A stretch of DNA of 28,751 nt, taken from IMG/VR virus record IMGVR_UViG_3300027777_000114, positions 1 through 28,751 of that record; one strand, given 5' to 3'. The position numbers were made by a program, and so were the translations under genes. The notes beneath the pieces were generated by a model that had not been told where the DNA came from, searched no databases, and saw only the letters and a program-made list of their open reading frames with translations. Of the stretch, positions 15,893 through 22,664 are shown in pieces. The DNA comes from a virus. Position 1 is the first letter of the stretch; each line of letters starts with the position of its first letter.

Positions 15893-16546
15893 TTATTCAA
15901 ATAATGATGTTTGATTAAACTTAGACTTTTCAAATATGCCACGAGCAACATTGTAGATAGTCAAACCAGCTTCATAGTCAACAAGATTACGAGCAACTTT
16001 AATCATACTTTGTTCACCTTTATATGATGAAATATCAATTTTATGAAATTCACATAGCCTTTTTAGTTCATCAGTTCCAGCACCTATCTGAACTCTTCTA
16101 TCCCCTAAATCACTTGGTAGATTAAAGTTAGTCCAATATAAATGCCTACCTCTTTTCTTTGCTGCTATCAATGGTTCATAGTATGGTATGACATTCTCAA
16201 CTACCCATTTACCAGTTCTATAGTAATGTTGTAAGAATAATATTTCTTCATACAATTTCATATCAGGATATACCGCTTCAACATTAGTATCATAGTTTGA
16301 ACTGGTCCAATATCTTGCTCTACTATGACTTGGGCAAGGTGGTGAAGACCAAATAAAATCAAACTCTTTATAATGTTCAAGAAGATATTGATGTGCATCA
16401 TCAACTATTACTATATCATTTGGAAATCTTTCTTGATACATTCTTGCAAGTTCTTTGTCAAGTTCTATAGCAGTAACTTCACAATCTGTCCATAGGTATC
16501 TATTACCACCAAGACAAGCATATAAATTAAGTACTTTGTATTTCAT
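15893..16546 (-). CDS. Short cytosine-C5 DNA methyltransferase (Dcm-like)
   Basis: At 217 aa it is far shorter than typical C5 methyltransferases (300 aa or more) and appears to lack most of the target-recognition domain. SAM-binding motif I is degenerate (LNLYACLGGNRY, near residue 6). Catalytic motif IV is SSPPCPSHS with Cys71. Motif VI is VVENV (E117). The C-terminal EAGLTIYNVARGIFE resembles motif X. Members of this short family occur in many Bacteroidota phages. It presumably methylates cytosine in phage DNA, protecting it from host restriction. It is 12 nt downstream of the PP-loop gene, suggesting a shared modification function. Confidence 0.8.
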   Translation of the reverse strand: MKYKVLNLYACLGGNRYLWTDCEVTAIELDKELARMYQERFPNDIVIVDDAHQYLLEHYKEFDFIWSSPPCPSHSRARYWTSSNYDTNVEAVYPDMKLYEEILFLQHYYRTGKWVVENVIPYYEPLIAAKKRGRHLYWTNFNLPSDLGDRRVQIGAGTDELKRLCEFHKIDISSYKGEQSMIKVARNLVDYEAGLTIYNVARGIFEKSKFNQTSLFE

Positions 16547-16558
16547 AGTTATATTATT

Positions 16559-17371
16559 TTAATCTGTACAAAAACCGCCCTGACAACCAGCACCACCGCC
16601 ATAATTAAAATCAAGTTGAAGACCTAACTTAGATATGTTTTGGTATGTCATTCCATTTTTCCAATTGCCTTGTATTTTATTTTCTTGGTCAATGAACCAT
16701 TGCATCTTATTAGGATTATCTTCATAGTTCTTTCTTAATTGCTCCTTAGACTTATGAAAACATCCAACACAATTACTATCAATTGGAAATTTAAGATTTG
16801 TTGAATCAGCCCATTGTTTAACTGGTAGGTGTGTTATCTTATTTTCAATTAGTGGAAAATATCCTTCCCTCCACTCTATTTCTTTCCATTTGTTTCTACC
16901 ATTGTTTGACTTACCTACTATACCTTTAAATGTGTTAGTTAGTCGTTCTGCTCTTTCCATTTCATCCCACCTATAACCAATACCCATCTTTATCTTTTCA
17001 TTGATATTATTATACCACCAGTCCCAAATAGGTCTAATTTTCATTTCTGAGGTGCAAAACCTTCTTAATGCATTTGGTAGTATTGTACTTTTTTTAATTA
17101 TAGAATCAAAAGACTTACCACTTACCCATATAATTTCTTTACCTATAAGTTGTTCAAGTTCTAAAATAACAATAAGTGTCTTATCATCTTCTGCGGTAGC
17201 TATAAATTCTTTGCCAATCTTATCAGATATTATTTTAATCAATCCTTTGTCATTAGGTGAACATCTAACATCTTCAATAGTTACTAACGAAAATATGTTG
17301 TAGTCTGATGGGTAATGATAAGCCATATATGATGATGTCTTACCGCCTGATAGTGAGTTTATTGTTTTCAT
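16559..17371 (-). CDS. PAPS-reductase-like PP-loop ATP-pyrophosphatase
   Basis: Starts at ATG 17371 (MKTINSLSGGKTSSYMAYHY), 4 nt after the upstream stop; a longer frame from 17392 is less economical. The PP-loop SGGKTSS (residues 8-14) binds ATP pyrophosphate. Later motifs include RRFCTSEMKIRPIWDWW and CVGCFHKSKEQL, and the C-terminus ends GGGAGCQGGFCTD, four or more conserved cysteines that could hold a metal or Fe-S cluster. Phage proteins of this group are annotated as phosphoadenosine phosphosulfate reductase-like and resemble the PP-loop part of DndC-type sulfur-modification enzymes. Whether it adenylates, thiolates or reduces its substrate is unknown. Confidence 0.75.
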   Translation of the reverse strand: MKTINSLSGGKTSSYMAYHYPSDYNIFSLVTIEDVRCSPNDKGLIKIISDKIGKEFIATAEDDKTLIVILELEQLIGKEIIWVSGKSFDSIIKKSTILPNALRRFCTSEMKIRPIWDWWYNNINEKIKMGIGYRWDEMERAERLTNTFKGIVGKSNNGRNKWKEIEWREGYFPLIENKITHLPVKQWADSTNLKFPIDSNCVGCFHKSKEQLRKNYEDNPNKMQWFIDQENKIQGNWKNGMTYQNISKLGLQLDFNYGGGAGCQGGFCTD

Positions 17372-17375
17372 AAAT

Positions 17376-18122
17376 TTATTTAACATCGTCACCTACATAA
17401 TGCTGACCTTGTGATGAACGATTGAATACTGGTATTTGACCTTGTTTGACAAAGGTGTTAGAGTTATTAGTCTTGAGTTCAAATATGCCTATCCAATTAT
17501 TCTCTATTGATTTTTCAAGAATCTTAACTGCAACATCTTTGTTTGCCTTAGATAGTTCTTTAAGTTTATTAGTAAGTAATTCAACTGCATTCTTAGTTGG
17601 AATCTTTTTCATATTGATTCTCATTTGAATAAAGTTGATGAATGTCTTGTTAAGAATTTCATCAGTTCCTAAGTATTTCTCTGAATCCATCAACTTGACA
17701 AAATCATTTATAGATTTTGGCTCTTTGTTATTCTTTACTTTAACTATTTCTCTTTCATTAACACTTACATTATCATTTACATTATCATTATCAGTTGATT
17801 CTGTTGAACACATCTCAACACTTTCAACACGTGTTAATTCTGTTGAACTCTGTTGAATTTGTTTTAATGCTTTAACTTCTGCTGACTTTTTACCAGCCTT
17901 ACTCTTTGCTTCTATTGATTCTAAGTAACTTTCATTGTCTCTATCTAATTGTAGTTTGATAGGATTAAATACAAAGAATAGCATATTAGATGGGTCAGGG
18001 AACGTACCATACAACTTATACTCAAAGATTAATCTTGTTAGCTTACCTAACTGCTCATCGTCCAAAAATCTTATTGTCTCATAAGAATCGTGGTATAATA
18101 GAAATGCCTTTTTACGTTTCAT
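17376..18122 (-). CDS. DUF6291-like replication/helicase-loader candidate
   Basis: A 248-aa protein. The N-terminal part (KAFLLYHDSYETIRFLDDEQ, followed by GKLTRLIFEYKLYG, and NPIKLQLDRDNESYLESI) matches the DUF6291-type domain of phage replication proteins. A low-complexity Asn/Asp/Val/Glu linker (about residues 85-135) follows. The C-terminal segment has the shape of DnaD-like helicase-loader tails: VKILEKSIENNWIGIFELKT. It probably loads the nearby DnaB-like helicase. The structured RNA with terminator hairpin ends 6 nt before the ATG, so its expression may depend on read-through of that terminator. Confidence 0.7.
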   Translation of the reverse strand: MKRKKAFLLYHDSYETIRFLDDEQLGKLTRLIFEYKLYGTFPDPSNMLFFVFNPIKLQLDRDNESYLESIEAKSKAGKKSAEVKALKQIQQSSTELTRVESVEMCSTESTDNDNVNDNVSVNEREIVKVKNNKEPKSINDFVKLMDSEKYLGTDEILNKTFINFIQMRINMKKIPTKNAVELLTNKLKELSKANKDVAVKILEKSIENNWIGIFELKTNNSNTFVKQGQIPVFNRSSQGQHYVGDDVK

Positions 18123-18128
18123 AACAAT

Positions 18129-18200
18129 AAAAAAAGCCGTACGAGGACTGCGGTAGAATCGACCTTGATATTACTCTTAGTCTCGCAGTCACCATACGGC
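18129..18200 (-). terminator. Rho-independent terminator at the 3' end of the candidate small RNA
   Basis: A two-part stem of 6 and 7 bp, separated by a 4x4 internal loop (UGGU opposite CUCG), is followed directly by seven U residues. It also forms hairpin 2 of the RNA. It lies 6 nt before the ATG of the loader gene, so that gene is transcribed only by read-through or antitermination. Confidence 0.6.
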
Positions 18201-18247
18201 AACAATGTTTTACAATACACCCAAGATTCTACCTTTGAGTGATGCTA
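18129..18247 (-). ncRNA. Candidate structured small RNA or leader with kissing hairpins and terminator
   Basis: Between the VRR-NUC and loader genes is a 135-nt stretch with no credible ORF. Transcribed from the minus strand it forms hairpin 1 (CACUCAA at 18241-18235 pairing with UUGGGUG at 18224-18218, loop AGGUAGAAUC). It then forms hairpin 2, with GCCGUA (18200-18195) / UACGGC (18141-18136) and GACUGCG (18190-18184) / CGCAGUC (18152-18146). A U7 run at 18135-18129 follows hairpin 2, a Rho-independent terminator. The hairpin 1 loop (GGUAGAAUC) is perfectly complementary to GAUUCUACC (18160-18152) in the loop of hairpin 2. The start near 18247 is inferred from the upstream promoter. It may be a free small RNA or an attenuating leader of the loader gene. 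No known RNA family is recognised. Confidence 0.6.
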
Positions 18248-18252
18248 ATTTA

Positions 18253-18284
18253 CAAATTTATTCTTGATTGATATAACTTTCAAT
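18253..18284 (-). promoter_or_regulatory. Promoter for the candidate small RNA
   Basis: On the minus strand ATTG (18284-18281), 20-nt spacer, TAAATTTG (18260-18253) followed by T. It overlaps the 3' end of the VRR-NUC gene and would start transcription near 18247, just upstream of hairpin 1. Confidence 0.55.
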
Positions 18285-18641
18285 CACTTTAATTGTTTCG
18301 TCCACTCCAGTTGAGAATAGTGCAGCATAACCTACCTCATTCAATGCTTTCAATACCTCTGCTTGACGTTCTATATGCTCATTGGATTTTAGTGTGCCAT
18401 CTTTCTTAAATGGGTTAGCTTTATCAGTCTTAATCTCAATGAATAGACCAGCAAAACCACCACGAGGTAAGGCAATAAACAAGTCAGGGTATCCTTTGAT
18501 TGGATTCTGCGCTCTATGTTTATTTGCCATATATGGACTTAGGTAAAGACCAGCAGCAAAGTCAAAACGAAATATGACCTTTGGGTGTTTGATTGTTAGA
18601 TACCTTGCTATGACCTTGTATATCTCTGCTTCTTGACTCAT
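18258..18641 (-). CDS. VRR-NUC domain nuclease
   Basis: A 127-aa stand-alone VRR-NUC (PD-(D/E)XK) protein. The catalytic core is GYPDLFIAL (D53), LFIEIKTD (E69, K71) and ERQAEVLKAL (Q93), then GYAALFSTGVDE. Small phage VRR-NUC proteins are thought to be structure-specific nucleases (Holliday-junction or flap-like) in replication or recombination. The start at 18641 overlaps the 154-aa gene by 80 nt. The first 26 residues (MSQEAEIYKVIARYLTIKHP) look native for this family, so the overlap is probably genuine. Confidence 0.88.
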   Translation of the reverse strand: MSQEAEIYKVIARYLTIKHPKVIFRFDFAAGLYLSPYMANKHRAQNPIKGYPDLFIALPRGGFAGLFIEIKTDKANPFKKDGTLKSNEHIERQAEVLKALNEVGYAALFSTGVDETIKVIESYINQE

Positions 18642-19026
18642 TTAAGAAAAGTTTATAGTTGTGGATTAGTTGCTCTCTTGAATTATTGGCAAGATAAAGA
18701 TAGTAGTTAAGTTCATATACTGGCATCCAATCAAATCTATATGACTTAGGATATAAGTTATGTAACTCTTTTTCTGAATATGTGACCTCAACCTTTGGTG
18801 CTTGGTCTTTTAGTTTAACACCAGTTATCTTAGACATCTGTTTCTGAATCATCAGAGTCAACTTATTGTGGTTGATGTCAAGGTATTTTGCTATTTCACT
18901 TGATGGTAGTTCACCGCCACACATAAACCATCTGTTTAATGCTATCGTGTACCTATCTTCAATCTCTTTAAACTTCATTGACTTGTCAGTCAGGTATTCA
19001 ATGTGTTCTATTAGTTCAGCCTTCAT
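18562..19026 (-). CDS. Phage protein with helix-turn-helix-like segment, 154 aa
   Basis: Begins MKAELIEHIEYLTDKSMKFK. A middle segment, GELPSSEIAKYLDINHNKLT, looks like a helix-turn-helix (about residues 38-57). ELNYYLYLANNSREQLIHNY and following residues look helical. The last 25 or so residues are read out of frame over the start of the VRR-NUC gene, so the functional C-terminus may be earlier. It may bind DNA in the replication region. The start overlaps the 81-aa gene by 11 nt. No family is firmly recognised. Confidence 0.55.
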   Translation of the reverse strand: MKAELIEHIEYLTDKSMKFKEIEDRYTIALNRWFMCGGELPSSEIAKYLDINHNKLTLMIQKQMSKITGVKLKDQAPKVEVTYSEKELHNLYPKSYRFDWMPVYELNYYLYLANNSREQLIHNYKLFLNESRSRDIQGHSKVSNNQTPKGHISF

Positions 19027-19261
19027 TGGTATTAAATGTTTGTATGTAATATTGATTAGCAGTCAAGTAAAATTTATCTTCATTTATCTCTACATAAGAA
19101 TTACCTAAGTCTTTACCAATTTTAAATGCATCTTCTATCTGTTTTTTTTCAATTTCTAAATAACTTTCAATGACTTCAATTACTTCAGGACATTGCTTAT
19201 TTAACTTATCGTGTGAACTAAGTAGTCTTAGTATGATTTGAATTGCAGTTTCATTTTTCAT
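19016..19261 (-). CDS. Small protein, 81 aa, unknown function
   Basis: MKNETAIQIILRLLSSHDKL, followed by an amphipathic helix region EKKQIEDAFKIGKDLGN and an aromatic, Asn-rich tail. The EKKQIEDAF..G box resembles small helical proteins of Bacteroidota phages with unknown function. It lies 4 nt downstream of the nuclease gene and overlaps the next by 11 nt, so it is in the same operon. Confidence 0.5.
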   Translation of the reverse strand: MKNETAIQIILRLLSSHDKLNKQCPEVIEVIESYLEIEKKQIEDAFKIGKDLGNSYVEINEDKFYLTANQYYIQTFNTNEG

Positions 19262-19265
19262 TTGA

Positions 19266-19883
19266 TTATGATTTATATGATGCGTTAAAGTTTGATTTTA
19301 GTTGTTCAATGTTGATGTCAAGGTATCCAATAATTAACTTGTAGGCATCTGCTATCTCGTGGTCATTGTGACGATAGACTAATATGCTATCAGATTTGCT
19401 ACCTAATCGTTTACTTCGTGCAGTAACTCCAATGTAATAGAAATTCTTAGGGTCAATTCCAGCAATCAATGAATACCATACTGCTTGAATATGATTGTAG
19501 TGTTTGGTCATATCTTGTCCAAAAATATCTAAGGTCTTAGCAGATGTTGTTTTGATGTCAGCAATTACATTAAGTTGCTTATTGTATATATCAAACATTG
19601 CCTTACCTTGAATAGTATGCCTACCAATTTGAACATCTTTAATCATTGGATGTTCATTGATTGCACCATTCATTATTCTCTTAGCTACTGGATGGTTACC
19701 GATTGCCTTATGTACATTGTATGCCTCAAGGTTCATATCTTCAGGTCTTAAATCAAGTAGTTGATGGTGTAGACTAACACCTTGTTCAAGTGCTACTTTT
19801 GCATAACTGATGTCTCCAGTATAGTGCTTTTTAATTCGTGAGCAAGATAATGCTGGATAATAAACGAATTGGTCTCTTGTCAT
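19266..19883 (-). CDS. RecE/Cas4-like PD-(D/E)XK exonuclease
   Basis: A 205-aa nuclease of the PDDEXK_1 / DUF3799-like group. N-terminal YPALSCSRIKKHYTGD is the entry motif. GVSLHHQLLD (about residue 35) is a helix carrying the conserved His. The active site is KAMFDIY (D98), LNVIADIKTTS (D109-x-K111) and YNHIQAVWYSLIAG (Q133). It would degrade DNA ends to produce single strands for recombination with the SSB-like and coiled-coil neighbours. The start overlaps the upstream stop (ATGA). Confidence 0.85.
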   Translation of the reverse strand: MTRDQFVYYPALSCSRIKKHYTGDISYAKVALEQGVSLHHQLLDLRPEDMNLEAYNVHKAIGNHPVAKRIMNGAINEHPMIKDVQIGRHTIQGKAMFDIYNKQLNVIADIKTTSAKTLDIFGQDMTKHYNHIQAVWYSLIAGIDPKNFYYIGVTARSKRLGSKSDSILVYRHNDHEIADAYKLIIGYLDINIEQLKSNFNASYKS

Positions 19884-20239
19884 AATTGATTATCTAAGTA
19901 GTTTAGTAAACCATCTGCACATCTATTAATGCTATTGGCTCTTTCTCTGAGTGACTTAATTTGGTTTCTTATCTCTGCTATATCACTACTAACATAATAA
20001 CCTTTACTTGTAGCTATTAATGGTAACATCGAATGACATCTAATATGATTGACTAACTTTCTAAGTCTTGCACCATTTAATTTTAACCTTGAGTTTCTAC
20101 TATTAAATCTTGCTACTATCTCAGGTTCTTTGATTGGATATTGTTTTGTGTATCTTTTAAAACCTTCAATCATTAATGGTAACATCTCTAATTCAATGTC
20201 ACTCAATTCTTGCGTTATATTTTCAAAGTTCGTTATCAT
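19880..20239 (-). CDS. Conserved-type phage protein with winged-helix-like pattern, 119 aa
   Basis: The sequence RLRKLVNHIRCHSMLPLIAT, then SKGYYVSSDIAEIRNQIKSL and RERANSINRCADGLLNYLD, closely follows a small phage protein common in Bacteroidota. A helix, the RL.K.VN.IR block, a GYYV turn and a C-terminal helix with the N-R-A/C-D-G segment suggest a DNA-binding wing. It sits between the coiled-coil and nuclease genes, and both junctions overlap as ATGA. Its function is not known. Confidence 0.65.
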   Translation of the reverse strand: MITNFENITQELSDIELEMLPLMIEGFKRYTKQYPIKEPEIVARFNSRNSRLKLNGARLRKLVNHIRCHSMLPLIATSKGYYVSSDIAEIRNQIKSLRERANSINRCADGLLNYLDNQL

Positions 20240-20886
20240 CTTATCACTTGTGTTTTATGTTCGTAAATTTCAATGCCATCAATCTTAACTACTCCGCATT
20301 TCTCCATTGCCTTTGCTAATGGTGCAAGTAGTTCTTGGTAGTCAAGGCACTCAGCAGCGAATAATACATTAAGCACCATTGACCAGTTAACTTCACCGCA
20401 GATACGAGCCTTCTTAGTTATCCTGATGTTCTTAGGTTGTTCAGTATTGATTGATATTGATTGGTCAATTAACTGACCAGCTAATGTTGAGAAATCTTCA
20501 ATAGATACATTTGCTAATGCTTTCTCTGATTCAATTCTCAATTTCTCATTTGCTTCACGTTGCACTCTGACTAACTCTTCATTGTATGCTAACATCATTG
20601 TTTTAGCAGATTCGATGTACATCTTGAGTGGTTCAGTTGCTTCTTTCTCCAATTCCATTATCTGCTTCTTGTATGCATCAATAGGAGTAGTTACGTATTT
20701 ACGAATTGATTCAATCGATTTAACGACCTCATTTGCCAATTTGATGGTATGCTCAGTAATGTCGTAAGATAGTTTATCCTCAACCTTATTTGGGGCATCT
20801 TTGATTAGTTGCTGAGTCTTGAGAGTTGATGTGTGGTTAATGACTTCGTATAGTGAATCAACCTTTAGTGTTATTTCTGCTTTCAT
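20236..20886 (-). CDS. Coiled-coil recombination-region protein (DUF1351-like), 216 aa
   Basis: Starts at ATG 20886 (MKAEITLKVDSLYEVINHTS); the frame extends upstream by TTG but that would run through the palindrome. Residues about 60-135 are a long coiled coil (KSIESIRKYVTTPIDAYKKQ onward). The C-terminal RICGEVNWSMVLNVLFAAEC and VVKIDGIEIYEH resemble a phage family next to SSB and exonuclease genes, often annotated DUF1351 or recombination protein. It may act with the SSB-like protein or nuclease. A perfect 21-nt palindrome is just before its start. Confidence 0.65.
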   Translation of the reverse strand: MKAEITLKVDSLYEVINHTSTLKTQQLIKDAPNKVEDKLSYDITEHTIKLANEVVKSIESIRKYVTTPIDAYKKQIMELEKEATEPLKMYIESAKTMMLAYNEELVRVQREANEKLRIESEKALANVSIEDFSTLAGQLIDQSISINTEQPKNIRITKKARICGEVNWSMVLNVLFAAECLDYQELLAPLAKAMEKCGVVKIDGIEIYEHKTQVIR

Positions 20887-20900
20887 AGTGGATTTATTAA

Positions 20901-20921
20901 GTGGGGACAAATTGTCCCCAC
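20901..20921 (-). other. Perfect 21-nt palindrome / strong hairpin between SSB-like and coiled-coil genes
   Basis: GTGGGGACAA and TTGTCCCCAC are inverted repeats around a single base, giving in RNA at least an 8-bp G/C-rich stem. It is 12 nt after the SSB-like stop and 14 nt before the next ATG. The downstream sequence UUAAUAAAU is U-poor, so it may slow transcription, protect the upstream mRNA from 3' decay, or serve as a DNA operator rather than a full terminator. Confidence 0.6.
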
Positions 20922-20933
20922 GTATTTAATTAA

Positions 20934-21632
20934 TTAAAATGGTAGTTTACTTGGGTCTTCTGAATCACCTTGCATCCAGTCAAAGTCACTTGGGTTAACA
21001 CCCTTTTCAATAGTGAATGAAGGTAGTGCTTCAATCTTAGGATATTTAGCAGTCATCTCTGCATTCATATAAGCAATGAATTCATCACTCAACTTAATCT
21101 TGTCTTGTACGAATTCAGGTAGACTTCTGAACACAACCATATCAGGTTGTTGGGTTGAGAATACCAATGGTGGATTAACTGCTGGAGGGCATACCATACC
21201 TTTAGGTAATGGTGTGATAGTTTGAATGTTGGCAAATGTCTTATCTCCACTTTGTTTGTGTATTATGTTAACCATACACTCACGACCAATTAAACTAAAT
21301 ACATTGTACTTCTTAGCTTCATCCTCAGTCAATGTCTTACCCTCAATTGAGTGAACATCTTTTCTTAGTGTAGACTTCTCGTGCATTGACAAGGTGTACA
21401 TATTACGAGCATAGAATGGTTGCTCACCTTTGTTAGGGTCAAATACCGCAGTCTCTAATGGTAGTTCGAATAATATCTGAACCTTTCGTTTTTTACCGCC
21501 AAACTGACCAGTTTGCTCTGTAGTGCCTAAGTCAATGATTTGGTAGATACGTGCAAGATGCATACCTACTGGTGCAATCTTGTTTGAGTAATTTGAGTCT
21601 CCACCGATGGGAGCATTTAAGGTTGGTAACAT
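20934..21632 (-). CDS. Phage single-stranded-DNA-binding-like protein
   Basis: A 232-aa protein. PVGMHLARIYQIIDLGTTEQ, followed by KKRKVQILFELPLE, then MYTLSMHEKSTLRKDVHSIE and GRECMVNIIHKQSGDKTFAN, is the pattern of an OB-fold-like ssDNA-binding family found in phages. The C-terminus is acidic and ends in the SSB-like tip PSKLPF, comparable to the D-D-I-P-F tail of bacterial SSB that recruits partners. It likely coats ssDNA made by the nuclease and the helicase. The leader is A/T rich with no Shine-Dalgarno sequence. Confidence 0.75.
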   Translation of the reverse strand: MLPTLNAPIGGDSNYSNKIAPVGMHLARIYQIIDLGTTEQTGQFGGKKRKVQILFELPLETAVFDPNKGEQPFYARNMYTLSMHEKSTLRKDVHSIEGKTLTEDEAKKYNVFSLIGRECMVNIIHKQSGDKTFANIQTITPLPKGMVCPPAVNPPLVFSTQQPDMVVFRSLPEFVQDKIKLSDEFIAYMNAEMTAKYPKIEALPSFTIEKGVNPSDFDWMQGDSEDPSKLPF

Positions 21633-21659
21633 AATTGATTTGGATTTATTGATTAAAAA

Positions 21660-21953
21660 TTAAAGTGATTTAAACATAATGTGTGCAGCATCTTCTAACT
21701 TAGCTAATGCCTTGTCATACGCCTCAATATACTCATCTATACTTACTGCAACATAGTCACGATACATAAGAGGTACATTGTGATACTCTTCATTGTGGAA
21801 CTGACGAGCCATTACCGCACAATTAGAATCGCATCGGGTGAAGATACCACTATAACATCCTTCAGTTACGATTGAAATCATTGAGCCATTAAGATGGTCA
21901 TAGTGAAAGTATGTGTTACCTTCTGCAATTTTAAAAATAGTTGATGTGTTCAT
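21660..21953 (-). CDS. Protein of unknown function, 97 aa
   Basis: MNTSTIFKIAEGNTYFHYDH, then GSMISIVTEGCYSGIFTRCD and a C-terminal helix EAYDKALAKLEDAAHIMFKS. Three cysteines (in CYS, RCD and NCA) are present but not in a clear metal motif. The length and helical C-terminus suggest a small soluble regulator or inhibitor. It begins after an A/T-rich leader and ends 27 nt before the SSB-like gene. No family is recognised. Confidence 0.5.
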   Translation of the reverse strand: MNTSTIFKIAEGNTYFHYDHLNGSMISIVTEGCYSGIFTRCDSNCAVMARQFHNEEYHNVPLMYRDYVAVSIDEYIEAYDKALAKLEDAAHIMFKSL

Positions 21954-21994
21954 AGTACACGAATTTAGGATTGATTGATTAGAAAATTAGTGGA

Positions 21995-22192
21995 TTAAAA
22001 GAATGGGATATACTGAACCATAAAGTCACCTTCCCAAATTACGAGGGATGGATTTTCAGACTCTATATATTCAGACTTCTTGGTTGTAAGGTAAGTATCA
22101 ACCCACATTTTAGCATCTCTTAATAGTTGATGCGAAGAGATTGATTCAGATGTTGTATTAGTTTCTATTGTGATATGAAATTGCTTGTTCAT
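21995..22192 (-). CDS. Small protein, 65 aa, unknown function
   Basis: The ATG at 22192 (MNKQFHITIETNTTSESISS) is preferred because a longer frame from 22306 runs back through the terminator hairpin and the gene upstream. It contains AKMWVDTYLTTKKSEYIE and ends VIWEGDFMVQYIPFF. It is hydrophilic with no domain recognised. It is the first gene after the terminator and so relies on read-through or an unseen promoter. Confidence 0.5.
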   Translation of the reverse strand: MNKQFHITIETNTTSESISSHQLLRDAKMWVDTYLTTKKSEYIESENPSLVIWEGDFMVQYIPFF

Positions 22193-22227
22193 TGTGTTTG
22201 ATTTAGTAAGTGAGTAAATTAAAAAGT

Positions 22228-22247
22228 AGGGAGGTCTGAGCCTCCCT
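22228..22247 (-). terminator. Rho-independent terminator after the 87-aa gene
   Basis: On the minus strand AGGGAGG, loop CTCAGA, CCTCCCT (7-bp perfect stem, 22247-22228), followed by ACTTTTTAATTT. It lies 6 nt after the stop codon of the 87-aa gene and isolates it from the replication genes downstream. Confidence 0.65.
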
Positions 22248-22253
22248 GATTGG

Positions 22254-22517
22254 TTAAATGTCGAATTTAGGGTATGATTCGTAAAATGGATTACCACGTT
22301 CACCAAGTATCTGCTTGTACTTATCAGATGTTATTACAATCATATTTTTTTGAACCAATTGAGATAAATAACCTTTTAATTGGTTTTGAGACATTTGGTC
22401 TTTAACAATATCATATACTTCATCTGCATATGTAAAGTCTCCACCAGTAGATAATTTTGCAGCATCATATACTGCATTGTAAACTAATTTTTCGATGTTG
22501 TTAAGTGATGTGTTCAT
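22254..22517 (-). CDS. Small winged-helix-like protein, 87 aa (single-gene cassette)
   Basis: MNTSLNNIEKLVYNAVYDAA, then FTYADEVYDIVKDQMSQNQL and LVQKNMIVITSDKYKQIL. The helix, helix, DQMSQNQLKGYLSQLVQKNM recognition-like helix and strand-turn-strand (IVITSDKYKQ) make a winged-helix DNA-binding domain plausible, though I recognise no family. It has a promoter (ATTG, 19 nt, TATATTTG) 44 nt upstream and a terminator right after, so it is transcribed alone and possibly early. Confidence 0.6.
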   Translation of the reverse strand: MNTSLNNIEKLVYNAVYDAAKLSTGGDFTYADEVYDIVKDQMSQNQLKGYLSQLVQKNMIVITSDKYKQILGERGNPFYESYPKFDI

Positions 22518-22560
22518 AGTAAGTAATTAAAGAGTGATTGATTAGTGAATTAGTATGCAG

Positions 22561-22591
22561 CAAATATAAAACCTTTTTTTGATTCTGCAAT
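22561..22591 (-). promoter_or_regulatory. Bacteroidota-type promoter for the 87-aa gene
   Basis: On the minus strand ATTG (22591-22588), 19-nt spacer, TATATTTG (22568-22561) followed by C. This is the best match to consensus in the window, with a predicted leader of about 35-40 nt before the ATG at 22517. Confidence 0.65.
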
Positions 22592-22664
22592 ACATCTATC
22601 AAAATAAACACAATTATTTTTAGTCATATTACATAACTAACTGATAATGAACTACAAAACTTTT

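Noticed and set aside
18129-18247. Structured RNA as a tRNA, hammerhead or twister ribozyme
   Set aside because: No cloverleaf, anticodon arm, CUGANGA/GAAA core or twister conserved nucleotides can be placed on it.
22550-22627. 25-codon ORF (MTKNNCVYFDRCIAESKKGF...) in the gap before the 87-aa gene
   Set aside because: It spans the promoter for the 87-aa gene and has no coupling to a neighbour; more likely a chance frame.
22610-22640. Weak hairpin AGTTAT...ATGACT in the gap after the spanin-like gene
   Set aside because: A/U-rich stem with wobble pairs and followed by A-rich, not U-rich, sequence; not a convincing terminator.
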